DNA of 64,000 nucleotides from Polynucleobacter sp. AP-Capit-er-40B-B4 (GCF_018882245.1 NZ_JACVOV010000001.1:496001-560000); one strand, 5' to 3'; shown: positions 1 to 8,209, counted from the stretch's first letter. Notes: generated from the sequence alone by a model not told the origin. Numbers and translations: made by a program.

Positions 1-1
1 G

Positions 2-223
2 GTTGAAGCTCCTGATGAACTCGAGTTTGGCGTCAAGCAAGAACCCGATCTATGGATGCCAACCCTGGATGCATTTATTACTCACTGGAAAGAAGATCAA
101 ACTGCCTATGCCCTCATGGTTCCAGAGCAATTTGAAGCACTGAAGGCTCAGAATTTTCCAATGCAAGAAGTTGATCGCGATTCTCGTAGAGTCATTGTGA
201 AACACCCAGAAGCTTCGCATTAG
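2..223 (+). CDS. C-terminal end of a probable aminoarabinose (ArnT-like) glycosyltransferase, partial
   Basis: An open frame enters from the window's left edge and ends with TAG at 221-223, giving 73 visible codons. The peptide is soluble and mixed-charge, with no membrane segment, as expected for the periplasmic tail of a GT83 transferase rather than its membrane core. The stop lies 24 bases before arnB and the strand is the same, so it should be the first visible gene of the arn operon. ArnT moves aminoarabinose from undecaprenyl phosphate to lipid A. The assignment rests mainly on position; the fragment has no diagnostic motif, and another arn-linked protein cannot be excluded. Confidence 0.5.
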   Translation, partial: VEAPDELEFGVKQEPDLWMPTLDAFITHWKEDQTAYALMVPEQFEALKAQNFPMQEVDRDSRRVIVKHPEASH

Positions 224-247
224 GCCATTAAAGTAATATAAGACATC

Positions 248-1414
248 ATGTCAGACTCTAATCAACCATTTATCCCCTTTACGCGCCCTAGCTTCAATCA
301 AGAAACGATTGATGCTGTTTCGGAAGTATTGCGTTCCGGCTGGGTGACATCAGGACCCAAGTTGGCAGAGTTTGAAGCAACTTTAAGCAACTACTTTGGC
401 GGACGCCCGGTACGCTGTTTTGCTAATGGCACTGCAACGATGAAGATTGCGCTCCAGGTCGCAGGCATTGGAGAAGGTGACGAGGTCATCACGACGCCCA
501 TCTCTTGGGTGGCAACATCAAACGTCATTTTGAGCGTAGGCGCCAAACCGGTGTTTGTAGATATTGATCCGGTCACACGCAATATTGATCTCAATAAAGT
601 TTCGGCTGCAATCACACCAAAGACACGAGCAATCATGCCCGTCTATTTAGCTGGCCTACCTGTTGATATGGATCAGCTCTATGCATTGGCCAAACAACAC
701 AATCTGCGCGTAATCGAAGATGCTGCACAAGCCTTTGGCTCCCAATGGCAAGGCAAAAGGATTGGTAGCTTTGGTGACTTAGTCAGCTTTAGCTTTCAGG
801 CCAACAAGAATCTCACCACTGTTGAAGGTGGTTGCCTTGTTCTCAATAATGCAGATGAAGCAAAGCTTGCCGAGAAATTCCGTCTTCAGGGATTAACCCG
901 TCAAGGCATGGACGGCATGGACGTCGATGTATTGGGTGGCAAAGATAATTTGACCGATGTGAATGCAGCAATTGGTCTTGAACAACTCAAGCAGCTGCCT
1001 TCATATCAAGCGCGTCGTGCTGCGCTTGCTCAACAATACTTTGATGTCATTCGCGCTGAATTGAAATCTGCTGGATTGGAAAGTTTGAAATTAGAGCTTC
1101 CAGTTGAAAACTTTACTGAAAGTAACTGGCACATGTTCCAAGTAGTTTTGCCGCTAGATCAGCTAAATACAGATCGCGCCCAAGTCATGACTGAGCTAAA
1201 AGATCTGGGCATTGGCACTGGCGTTCATTACCCTGCTATTACAGGTTTTACTCTGTATAAAAACCAAGGTTATAAAACCTCTGACACACCAATCGCAGAA
1301 CGGATTGGCAAATCCATCCTCACACTTCCTTTATTCCCCGCAATGGCAGATGAAGATATTGGCCGTATAGCCAAGGGATTAGTCGGAATTTTGCAGAAAT
1401 ACCGCAAAAACTAG
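248..1414 (+). CDS. arnB: UDP-4-amino-4-deoxy-L-arabinose aminotransferase ArnB
   Basis: This is a PLP-dependent aminotransferase of the DegT/DnrJ/EryC1 family, 388 residues, normal for ArnB. It transfers an amino group from glutamate to the UDP-4-keto-pentose made by the ArnA dehydrogenase. The Schiff-base lysine is read as K187 in QANKNLTTVEGG, and the IEDAAQAFGS segment near residues 156-165 is the usual cofactor-binding region. The start is the first ATG. It opens a run arnB-arnC-arnA(formyl)-arnA(dehydrogenase)-arnD with gaps of 0-42 bases. Related sugar aminotransferases share the fold, but the neighbours settle the role. Confidence 0.93.
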   Translation: MSDSNQPFIPFTRPSFNQETIDAVSEVLRSGWVTSGPKLAEFEATLSNYFGGRPVRCFANGTATMKIALQVAGIGEGDEVITTPISWVATSNVILSVGAKPVFVDIDPVTRNIDLNKVSAAITPKTRAIMPVYLAGLPVDMDQLYALAKQHNLRVIEDAAQAFGSQWQGKRIGSFGDLVSFSFQANKNLTTVEGGCLVLNNADEAKLAEKFRLQGLTRQGMDGMDVDVLGGKDNLTDVNAAIGLEQLKQLPSYQARRAALAQQYFDVIRAELKSAGLESLKLELPVENFTESNWHMFQVVLPLDQLNTDRAQVMTELKDLGIGTGVHYPAITGFTLYKNQGYKTSDTPIAERIGKSILTLPLFPAMADEDIGRIAKGLVGILQKYRKN

Positions 1415-1456
1415 CGTTATTGGGGTTGAGCCCTGAGAATCAGGCAAAATTGCTGC

Positions 1457-2419
1457 ATGACTGCCAATTTAGTTGCCAACCCAACACTCAGCATTGTTAT
1501 TCCCGTCTACAACGAGGAAGATGGTCTCCAAGCTCTCTTTGATCGCCTCTACCCGGCGCTAGATACGCTGGCCGCTAAACGCAACATTACTTACGAAATC
1601 GTTTTTGTAAACGATGGCAGCAAAGATCGCTCCGCCGGAATTCTTTCTAAGCAGGTGGAATTGCGTCCCGATGTCACTCGCGCAGTTTTATTTCATAGCA
1701 ACTTTGGTCAACATATGGCGATCATGGCTGGCTTTGAATACGCCAAAGGCGAATACATCATCACCCTAGATGCCGACTTACAAAATCCACCGGAAGAGAT
1801 TGATGCACTCACTGAGCAACTTTTAAAAGGTCATGATTACGTCGGCACGATACGCGCCGATCGCCAGGACAGCCTCTTCAGAAAGTTCGCTTCACGCGCC
1901 ATGAATCGATTGCGTGAAAATATAACCCGCATCACAATGACTGATCAAGGCTGCATGTTGCGTGGCTATAGCCGTCGCATTGTTGATCTTGTTCGCCAAT
2001 GCGACGAGAGCAATACTTTTATTCCGGCCCTGGCTTACACCTTCTCTGCCAACCCAGTTGAGATCTCTGTTAAGCATGAGGAGCGGTTTGCTGGTGAATC
2101 TAAATACACCCTGTATCAACTCATTCGTCTGAACTTTGATCTTGTCACCGGCTTCTCAATCATGCCATTGCAGATCTTTTCGATCCTCGGTATGCTTTTA
2201 TCCCTTGCTGCTGGCAGCCTTTTCGCTTACCTACTAGTACGTCGCTTCGTTTTAGGCGCAGAGGTTGAGGGGGTATTTACCCTCTTCGCGCTGACCTTCT
2301 TCCTCATTGGTGTCATGCTCTTTGGGCTTGGTCTTTTGGGTGAATACATTGGTCGTATTTATCAGCAAATTCGCAAACGTCCACGTTATGTTGTGCAGAC
2401 TGTTTTAGAGAAAAAATAA
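1457..2419 (+). CDS. arnC: Undecaprenyl-phosphate 4-deoxy-4-formamido-L-arabinose transferase ArnC
   Basis: A family 2 glycosyltransferase of 320 residues. The N-terminal catalytic domain begins with SIVIPVYNEEDG (about 12-23) and carries the metal/nucleotide-binding DAD at 105-107. Two hydrophobic segments near residues 233-260 and 268-295 anchor it in the inner membrane, as in ArnC and other polyprenyl-phosphate transferases. It joins the formylated aminoarabinose to undecaprenyl phosphate on the cytoplasmic face. Its TAA is followed at once by the TTG start of the next gene, so the two are probably translationally coupled. On sequence alone a dolichol-phosphate-mannose-synthase-like role would be possible; the operon makes ArnC the clear choice. 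Confidence 0.92.
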   Translation: MTANLVANPTLSIVIPVYNEEDGLQALFDRLYPALDTLAAKRNITYEIVFVNDGSKDRSAGILSKQVELRPDVTRAVLFHSNFGQHMAIMAGFEYAKGEYIITLDADLQNPPEEIDALTEQLLKGHDYVGTIRADRQDSLFRKFASRAMNRLRENITRITMTDQGCMLRGYSRRIVDLVRQCDESNTFIPALAYTFSANPVEISVKHEERFAGESKYTLYQLIRLNFDLVTGFSIMPLQIFSILGMLLSLAAGSLFAYLLVRRFVLGAEVEGVFTLFALTFFLIGVMLFGLGLLGEYIGRIYQQIRKRPRYVVQTVLEKK

Positions 2420-3289
2420 TTGCACGCAGTCGTCTTTGCTTATCACGATGTAGGCGTTAATTGCCTAAAGGCACTTCTTGGTGCCGGCATACAAGTTGAC
2501 CTCGTAGTCACCCATCAAGATGATCCCAATGAAAATGTTTGGTTCGGGAGTGTAGCCAAGCTGTGTGCTGAGAGAAATATTCCTTACATCACACCCAATA
2601 CAAATGAATTGGTAGACCTCATTCCAAAGCTTCAGGCGCTTGCACCGGATTATATTTTTTCTTTCTACTATCGCTTCATGATTCCGGAGCAGATATTGAA
2701 GTGCGCAAAAATTGCTGCACTTAATATGCATGGCTCACTTCTACCAAAATATCGTGGGCGTGCACCAGTGAATTGGGCCATCCTGCATGGCGAAACCGAA
2801 ACCGGCGCAACCTTGCACGTGATGGAAGCAAAGCCAGACGCTGGGGATATTGTTGGACAAGCAGCCGTCAACATCGACCCAGACGAAACCGCGACCGACG
2901 TATTTGGCAAAGTCAGCCAGGCCGCAGTGACTGTTATTGAACAAGCTCTACCGAGCCTTATAAAGGGAATCGTTCCTCGCAAGCCTAACGAACTCCAAAA
3001 AGGCAGCTATTTTGGCGGCAGAAAGCCCGCAGATGGCCAAATTCACTGGAATCAGACTGCCAAACAAGTACACGACCTGGTTAGGGCCGTTGCCCCACCC
3101 TATCCGGGCGCCTTTACAAACCATGAGGGCAAAGTCATGATTGTTGCCCGCACCAGCCTAAATGGGCCATTTCCAGCCAATCTCGATCTTGGGGTTTGCG
3201 GCATCCAAGTGGTTGATAATCGGGTATTCGGCATTTGCGGCAATCGCCAAGCAGTAGAAATCTTGGAATGGTTGCCAGCAAGCAAATAA
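2420..3289 (+). CDS. arnA: UDP-aminoarabinose formyltransferase (stand-alone N-terminal half of ArnA)
   Basis: This 289-residue protein corresponds to the formyltransferase half of the bifunctional E. coli ArnA. It uses 10-formyl-tetrahydrofolate to formylate UDP-aminoarabinose. The family core NMHGSLLPKYRGRAPVNW places N102 and H104, and the aspartate of KPDAGDIV is D140, the same numbers as the catalytic residues of E. coli ArnA. The start is a TTG directly abutting the arnC stop, chosen because the homologous N-terminus (AVVFAYHD) begins there. It ends without a dehydrogenase domain; that domain follows as a separate gene 25 bases on. No inactivating change is visible. Confidence 0.92.
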   Translation: MHAVVFAYHDVGVNCLKALLGAGIQVDLVVTHQDDPNENVWFGSVAKLCAERNIPYITPNTNELVDLIPKLQALAPDYIFSFYYRFMIPEQILKCAKIAALNMHGSLLPKYRGRAPVNWAILHGETETGATLHVMEAKPDAGDIVGQAAVNIDPDETATDVFGKVSQAAVTVIEQALPSLIKGIVPRKPNELQKGSYFGGRKPADGQIHWNQTAKQVHDLVRAVAPPYPGAFTNHEGKVMIVARTSLNGPFPANLDLGVCGIQVVDNRVFGICGNRQAVEILEWLPASK

Positions 3290-3314
3290 ATTAGATTAAA
3301 ACGAGGCAGTAAAG

Positions 3315-4361
3315 ATGAAAAAAGTACTCATTCTTGGTGTTAACGGTTTTATTGGTCACCACCTTTCCAAGCGCATTCTCGAGACAACCGATTGGGATGT
3401 CTATGGCATGGATATGCAAAATGATCGCCTTGGTGACTTAATTAATCATCCGCGTATGCACTTCTTTGAAGGTGATATCACCATCAATAAAGAATGGGTT
3501 GAGTATCACATTCGTAAATGCGATGTCATCTTGCCTTTGGTTGCTATTGCCACACCAGCAACTTATGTTCAGCAGCCACTCAAAGTGTTTGAGCTCGATT
3601 TTGAAGCAAACCTTCCAATCGTGCGCTCTGCAGTGAAATACAAAAAGCATTTGGTATTTCCATCCACATCTGAAGTGTATGGAATGTGCGAGGATGGCGA
3701 ATTTGATCCCGCTAAATCCAATATGGTTTACGGCCCAATCAATAAGCCACGCTGGATCTATGCTTGCTCTAAACAATTGATGGATCGCGTGATTTGGGGC
3801 TACGGCATGGAAGGTCTCCGCTTTACCCTATTCCGTCCATTTAACTGGATTGGCCCTGGTCTCGATAGTATCTACACACCAAAAGAAGGCTCTTCCCGCG
3901 TAGTGACTCAGTTCTTGGGTCACATTGTTCGCGGCGAATCTATCAACGTGGTTGATGGTGGCGCGCAGAAACGTGCCTTTACTTATGTTGATGATGGTAT
4001 CGATGCCTTAATGCGCATCATCGACAACAAAGATGGTGTTGCTAACGGCAAGATCTACAACATCGGCAATCCAAAAAATAATCACTCTATTCGCGAACTA
4101 GCAAATCAGATGTTAGAAATTGCTCGCAGCATTCCTGAATATGCGAAGACTGCAAATGAAGTGAAGATTGTAGAAACCACTTCTGGCGCCTACTATGGCG
4201 AAGGCTATCAAGACGTTCAAAATCGTGTGCCAGCGATTGATAACACGATGAGCGAACTGGGTTGGAAACCAACCACCACTATGTCCGATGCGCTCAAGAA
4301 TATTTTTGAAGCTTATCGTGAAGATGTAGAAAAAGCGCGCACCTTAGTAGATAAAGAATAA
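3315..4361 (+). CDS. arnA: UDP-glucuronate oxidative decarboxylase (stand-alone C-terminal half of ArnA)
   Basis: A 348-residue extended short-chain dehydrogenase equivalent to the C-terminal half of E. coli ArnA. It oxidises and decarboxylates UDP-glucuronate to the UDP-4-keto-pentose using NAD. The nucleotide-binding motif GVNGFIG lies at 8-14. The catalytic T118-S119-E120 sits in FPSTSEVYG and Y149/K153 form the YxxxK pair. Each of these is exactly 314 less than its E. coli ArnA counterpart, and R304 matches the catalytic arginine R619 after a one-residue deletion. The ATG follows an AGGCAG-type ribosome site. It lies between the formyltransferase and arnD. Confidence 0.93.
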   Translation: MKKVLILGVNGFIGHHLSKRILETTDWDVYGMDMQNDRLGDLINHPRMHFFEGDITINKEWVEYHIRKCDVILPLVAIATPATYVQQPLKVFELDFEANLPIVRSAVKYKKHLVFPSTSEVYGMCEDGEFDPAKSNMVYGPINKPRWIYACSKQLMDRVIWGYGMEGLRFTLFRPFNWIGPGLDSIYTPKEGSSRVVTQFLGHIVRGESINVVDGGAQKRAFTYVDDGIDALMRIIDNKDGVANGKIYNIGNPKNNHSIRELANQMLEIARSIPEYAKTANEVKIVETTSGAYYGEGYQDVQNRVPAIDNTMSELGWKPTTTMSDALKNIFEAYREDVEKARTLVDKE

Positions 4362-4383
4362 GAGAAAGTAAACCTCAAGCTTC

Positions 4384-5301
4384 ATGGCTAAGATTGCTCT
4401 CAAGGTTGATGTTGATACTTTACGTGGCACTAAAGAAGGCGTACCGAATCTAGCTCGTACCCTGGAGCGCTTTGGACTTAAGGCGACCTTTCTCTTTAGC
4501 CTTGGTCCCGATCACACCGGTTGGGCCTTAAAGCGCGTTTTCCGCCCAGGCTTTCTGAAAAAAGTGAGTCGAACTTCTGTTGTAGAGCACTACGGCATTA
4601 AGACATTGCTCTATGGTGTTCTACTCCCGGGACCAGACATCGGCAAGAAGGCTGCAGCAGAAATGCGCGCCATTGATCAAGCGGGTCATGAGACTGGCAT
4701 TCACACCTGGGATCACGTTACCTGGCAAGATGCAGTTCGTACTCAAGATACGCAATGGACAAAGTCCATGATGCAAAAAAGCTGGGATCGATTTGTGGAG
4801 ATTTTTGGTCATGCACCAGTAACTTATGGCGCCGCTGGATGGCAAATGAATTCGGCAGCCTTTGAACAGCTCGATCAATGGGGGATTGCTTACTCTTCTG
4901 ATGGTAGAGCCGAACCCAATCTTGTACCCTATCGCCTTGAGCTACCTTCTGGCAAAGCAAGACATGTTCAATACCCAACAACACTCCCTACTTTTGATGA
5001 GCTGATTGGCATCGATGGTACTGATGAGTTTGGTGCAGTCAAAAAGCTTTTAGAGATTACTCAAAGCAATCCCAACGACCAAGTGTTCACGCTACACGCT
5101 GAGCTAGAAGGTCAAAAGTTATTACCCGCATTTGAGCAGCTATTAGCTGGATGGCTAAATCAAGGTCACGATCTCGTCACGATGGGCGAGCTTCATAAAT
5201 CCTGGGAAGCCACCAAACAACTCGATAAAATAGCTGTATTACCGCTTACATGGGGTGAAATACCTAACCGTAGTGGCGAATTAATCATTCAAAATAACTA
5301 A
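4384..5301 (+). CDS. arnD: 4-deoxy-4-formamido-L-arabinose-phosphoundecaprenol deformylase ArnD
   Basis: A NodB-fold polysaccharide deacetylase of 305 residues. It removes the formyl group from the lipid-linked sugar, which drives the pathway toward export. The first metal/catalytic motif is KVDVDT with D9 and D11. The second, H107-T-W-D-H111, supplies the two metal-binding histidines. It has no signal peptide, matching an enzyme that works at the cytoplasmic face. It is the last gene of the arn run seen here; no arnE or arnF follows, so flipping of the product must be encoded elsewhere or done by another protein. Confidence 0.92.
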   Translation: MAKIALKVDVDTLRGTKEGVPNLARTLERFGLKATFLFSLGPDHTGWALKRVFRPGFLKKVSRTSVVEHYGIKTLLYGVLLPGPDIGKKAAAEMRAIDQAGHETGIHTWDHVTWQDAVRTQDTQWTKSMMQKSWDRFVEIFGHAPVTYGAAGWQMNSAAFEQLDQWGIAYSSDGRAEPNLVPYRLELPSGKARHVQYPTTLPTFDELIGIDGTDEFGAVKKLLEITQSNPNDQVFTLHAELEGQKLLPAFEQLLAGWLNQGHDLVTMGELHKSWEATKQLDKIAVLPLTWGEIPNRSGELIIQNN

Positions 5302-5341
5302 TAATTCAATAAGCATTAGAGACAACCAACGAAAGATCATC

Positions 5342-5809
5342 ATGACAGTAGCTATCGGTAAACCTATGCCGCAGTGCGCAATTCCAGCAACCTCTGGATT
5401 GACATTTTCACCTGCATCCGCAAAAGGCAAAAAGCTAGTTCTTTATTTCTACCCTAAAGATATGACTCCTGGCTGCACAGCCGAGTCCGGGGAATTTAGA
5501 GACAATATTGAAGCATTCACTAAGGCCAATACTCTGGTGGTAGGGGTTTCCCGAGATAGCCTCAAGTCACACGACAACTTCCGCAGCAAGTTAGAGCTTC
5601 CATTTGAGCTAGTTGCCGATACCGAAGAAAAGCTTTGTCAGATCTTTGGTGTAATGAAAATGAAGAATATGTATGGCAAACAAGTCCGTGGCGTAGAGCG
5701 CAGCACCTTCTTATTTGACTCCTCCGGGAATCTGGTGAAAGAGTGGCGTGGACTTAAAGTTCCAGGTCATGTGACAGAGGTATTACAAGCAGCCCAAGCC
5801 ACCAAATAA
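5342..5809 (+). CDS. bcp: Thiol peroxidase / peroxiredoxin Bcp (PrxQ type)
   Basis: A 155-residue thioredoxin-fold peroxidase that reduces hydrogen peroxide and organic peroxides. The peroxidatic cysteine is C45 in MTPGCTAESG. The +5 position, which is the resolving cysteine C50 in E. coli Bcp, is glycine here, and no other cysteine lies nearby on the same helix, so this is a one-cysteine-helix variant that must be resolved by another cysteine or an outside thiol. Signature YFYPKDMTPGCT is intact. It lies 40 bases after arnD, and the next transcription unit starts just downstream. Confidence 0.93.
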   Translation: MTVAIGKPMPQCAIPATSGLTFSPASAKGKKLVLYFYPKDMTPGCTAESGEFRDNIEAFTKANTLVVGVSRDSLKSHDNFRSKLELPFELVADTEEKLCQIFGVMKMKNMYGKQVRGVERSTFLFDSSGNLVKEWRGLKVPGHVTEVLQAAQATK

Positions 5810-5836
5810 TTTTTACAACAATTTGTTCTGAGGTGC

Positions 5837-5864
5837 TTGCAAACCCCAAAATTTGGGGTAAAGT
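5837..5864 (+). promoter_or_regulatory. Sigma-70-type promoter with a palindromic spacer
   Basis: TTGCAA (5837-5842) and TAAAGT (5859-5864) are 16 bases apart and agree with a sigma-70 promoter. Nearly the whole spacer is a perfect inverted repeat with 8-base arms around one central A (ACCCCAAA-A-TTTGGGGT, 5843-5859). A regulator bound there would block polymerase, so it may be an operator. Expected transcription start is near 5871. Confidence 0.5.
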
Positions 5865-5870
5865 GATTCA

Positions 5871-6041
5871 TATGCACCGTAAACGACGGGAAAGTCTGAC
5901 AATCCGTTTGAATCAGAAACCTGAATATCTCAGATCAGGTACGGAGAGTAACCCCCTCAGTTTTTCAGTCCTCGCGGTAACCAGTTTCGTAATAAACCGT
6001 CAATGCACTCCGCTTGGCGGTTTTTTCTTTTAGGAGAGTCC
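5871..6041 (+). promoter_or_regulatory. Structured leader upstream of phoH (possible riboswitch, attenuator or small RNA)
   Basis: The roughly 160 bases between the promoter and phoH fold readily. ACCTGA/TCAGGT make a perfect 6-bp stem with a 10-base loop, AAACG/CGTTT can close an earlier hairpin, and the region ends in an intrinsic terminator at 5994-6031. GCGGT at 5974-5978 can pair with ACCGT at 5996-6000, which would break the terminator stem, as in a classic antiterminator. I do not recognise the aptamer; it does not match the cores of the TPP, glycine, guanidine-I, fluoride or c-di-GMP-I riboswitches as I know them. A stand-alone small RNA ending at 6031 is equally possible. Confidence 0.4.
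5994..6031 (+). terminator. Intrinsic terminator just before the phoH ribosome site
   Basis: AAACCGTC (5994-6001) pairs with GGCGGTTT (6016-6023), 8 bp with one G-U, with a 14-base loop, followed by a T-rich tract to 6031. The phoH Shine-Dalgarno AGGAG starts at 6032, so readthrough here decides whether phoH is made from the upstream promoter. Confidence 0.65.
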
Positions 6042-7691
6042 ATGCCACTGCCCCCAATCCCCACTCAAATTGCTGATCAAGTGAAGCTCAGTCGCAAAGA
6101 TACTCCCGACTTAAAGAAGCGCCCTGCCCCAGCAAAACCGGTGGTAGTAGAAGCAGTTGATTGGACCAATGATGTAGAAGAAGATTTAACTGAGGCAGAA
6201 GTGGCTCTCGAAAAAATCAAACTGGACCGAAGCCCAATTCGAAGCGAGAACAAAACTCCTGCACCCGCAAAACCAAAACGCGTCATTCGTACAGGACCTC
6301 CAAGCCTATTTGTTTTGGATACCAATGTACTTATGCATGATCCGAGCTCCCTATTCCGCTTTTCAGAGCACGATCTGTATTTACCAATGACAACTCTAGA
6401 AGAGTTGGATAACCATAAAAAGGGAATGACTGAGGTAGCACGCAATGCCCGTACTGTCAGCAGATCTCTGGACCAACTTATTGCCGGCACAAGCGGCACC
6501 CTAGATGAAGGCATTCCGCTCAATAAGCTAGGCAATCAAGATGTTACTGGTCGTCTCTTCTTCCAAACAAAACTTGCTACACAAGCATTACCCGAAGGCC
6601 TTCCTGAAGGCAAAGGCGATAACTTGATTTTGGCAGTAGTGAGCGAGTTGCAAAAAACTCGCAAGGGCCAAGAAGTAGTGTTGGTATCCAAAGACATCAA
6701 CATGCGCATCAAGGCGCGCGCATTAGGATTGCCTGCTGAAGATTATTTCAATGACCAGGTTTTAGAAGATCGCGACTTGATGTATGCCGGCGTCATGGCA
6801 TTGCCAGCAGATTTTTGGCCTAAGCATGGTAAGGACATGGAAAGCTGGGCTGATTCTAAATCAGGCACGATGTTCTACCGAGTGACTGGACCCTCTGTGA
6901 ATAGCATGCTGGTAAACCAATTTGTTTATCAAGAAAATCCGGATGGCTCAACACCGTTTTATGCCCAAGTAAAAGAAATTAATGGCAAAACTGCCCTTCT
7001 GCAGACATTGCGAGACTTCTCTCATCAGAAGAACAATGTATGGAGTGTTACTGCCCGCAACCGCGAGCAAAACTTTGCCATGAATCTGCTGATGAACCCA
7101 GATGTGGACTTTGTAACCCTGCTAGGACAAGCGGGAACCGGCAAGACCTTACTGGCATTAGCGGCCGGCCTAGAGCAGGTTCTCGATAGCAAGCGTTACA
7201 ACGAGATCATCATCACCCGCGCTACTGTACCTGTTGGTGAAGACATTGGCTTCCTACCAGGCACTGAAGAAGAAAAGATGCAGCCTTGGATGGGTGCATT
7301 TGATGACAACCTCGAAGTTCTGCAACGCAATGATGATGGTGCTGGCGAATGGGGTCGTGCTGCCACTCAGGAATTAATTCGCTCACGCATCAAAGTAAAA
7401 AGTATGAACTTTATGCGCGGCAGAACATTTGTCAGCAAGTTCGTCATTATTGATGAAGCACAAAACTTAACTCCAAAGCAAATGAAAACTTTAGTTACTC
7501 GGGCAGGCCCAGGAACCAAAATTGTTTGCTTAGGAAACATCGCTCAGATCGACACTCCATACTTAACCGAGGGCTCCTCCGGCTTAACTTACGTAGTTGA
7601 TCGCTTCAAGGGTTGGCGTCATGGTGGTCACGTGACTCTGGCTCGAGGTGAGCGCTCCCGTCTTGCGGATCATGCTGCAGACGCACTCTAA
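6042..7691 (+). CDS. phoH: PhoH family protein: PIN nuclease domain fused to PhoH ATPase
   Basis: A 549-residue cytoplasmic protein of the PhoH2-like type. After a Lys/Pro-rich leader of about 85 residues, a PIN domain starts at FVLDTNVLMHD (acidic residue D93). The PhoH ATPase domain follows, with Walker A GQAGTGKT (about 362-369) and Walker B VIIDEAQN (D471). Such proteins are believed to be ATP-driven RNA helicase/RNases. I start it at ATG 6042, six bases after AGGAG (6032-6036); the in-frame ATG at 6003 lies inside the upstream terminator and is unlikely. A strong terminator follows the stop. Confidence 0.93.
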   Translation: MPLPPIPTQIADQVKLSRKDTPDLKKRPAPAKPVVVEAVDWTNDVEEDLTEAEVALEKIKLDRSPIRSENKTPAPAKPKRVIRTGPPSLFVLDTNVLMHDPSSLFRFSEHDLYLPMTTLEELDNHKKGMTEVARNARTVSRSLDQLIAGTSGTLDEGIPLNKLGNQDVTGRLFFQTKLATQALPEGLPEGKGDNLILAVVSELQKTRKGQEVVLVSKDINMRIKARALGLPAEDYFNDQVLEDRDLMYAGVMALPADFWPKHGKDMESWADSKSGTMFYRVTGPSVNSMLVNQFVYQENPDGSTPFYAQVKEINGKTALLQTLRDFSHQKNNVWSVTARNREQNFAMNLLMNPDVDFVTLLGQAGTGKTLLALAAGLEQVLDSKRYNEIIITRATVPVGEDIGFLPGTEEEKMQPWMGAFDDNLEVLQRNDDGAGEWGRAATQELIRSRIKVKSMNFMRGRTFVSKFVIIDEAQNLTPKQMKTLVTRAGPGTKIVCLGNIAQIDTPYLTEGSSGLTYVVDRFKGWRHGGHVTLARGERSRLADHAADAL

Positions 7692-8205
7692 GCAAACATC
7701 CTCATGCCGCACTCTTATTGGGTGCGGCATTTTTATTTGCAGCTTACTCATCCTAGACGGATGCAGCACATTCAGTACAAAGTCCAGCACCTCAAAGGTT
7801 GCGCAATTTAAGCAAGACACCAGTGTTGGAACTGAAGATATCTCAATTGCTGCGGTAGGCTTGGTAGATGTGCCTTATCGATATGGCGGCAATACGCCTA
7901 AGGGCGGCTTTGATTGCAGCGGGCTGATTGTTTATGTTTATAGCAAAGCGGCTGGCATCAAGCTTCCACGCACTATCCAGCTAATGAGTAGCAAAGGAAG
8001 AGGTATTGAGGGGCAACCTCCAGCACCAGGCGACCTGGTGTTCTTTAATACCACTGGCGAAAGATATTCTCATGCGGGGATCTATGTGGGCCAAGGTAGA
8101 TTTGTGCATGCTCCAAGCGCTGGCGGCACAGTACGCCTTGACTACATTACTTCACCCTATTGGGCGGCGAAGTTTACTGAAGCACGCAGAATGGTGCCTC
8201 AGTAA
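7672..8205 (+). CDS. NlpC/P60 family lipoprotein, probable murein endopeptidase
   Basis: An exported cell-wall hydrolase of about 177 residues. From ATG 7672, a basic stretch and hydrophobic core lead to a lipobox ILDGC (cysteine about residue 31). The NlpC/P60 domain follows, with the nucleophile in GGFDCSGL (about C82) and histidines in SHAGIYVG and FVHAP. It should cut peptide stems in peptidoglycan, like E. coli MepS/NlpC. The start is uncertain: neither ATG 7672 nor GTG 7648 has a good ribosome site, both overlap the phoH end, and the phoH terminator lies within the signal-peptide codons. It meets the autotransporter gene tail to tail 4 bases away. Confidence 0.83.
   Translation: MLQTHSKQTSSCRTLIGCGIFICSLLILDGCSTFSTKSSTSKVAQFKQDTSVGTEDISIAAVGLVDVPYRYGGNTPKGGFDCSGLIVYVYSKAAGIKLPRTIQLMSSKGRGIEGQPPAPGDLVFFNTTGERYSHAGIYVGQGRFVHAPSAGGTVRLDYITSPYWAAKFTEARRMVPQ
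7704..7737 (+). terminator. phoH terminator inside the next gene's signal-peptide codons
   Basis: ATGCCGCAC (7704-7712) and GTGCGGCAT (7722-7730) form a perfect 9-bp stem followed by TTTTATTT. It starts 12 bases after the phoH stop and is also translated as part of the NlpC lipoprotein signal peptide if that gene starts where annotated. Confidence 0.75.
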
Positions 8206-8209
8206 TCCA

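Noticed and set aside
5833..6033. Open frame of 66 codons across the phoH leader
   Set aside because: It spans the promoter, hairpins and terminator, has no ribosome site and no recognisable sequence; better read as regulatory RNA.
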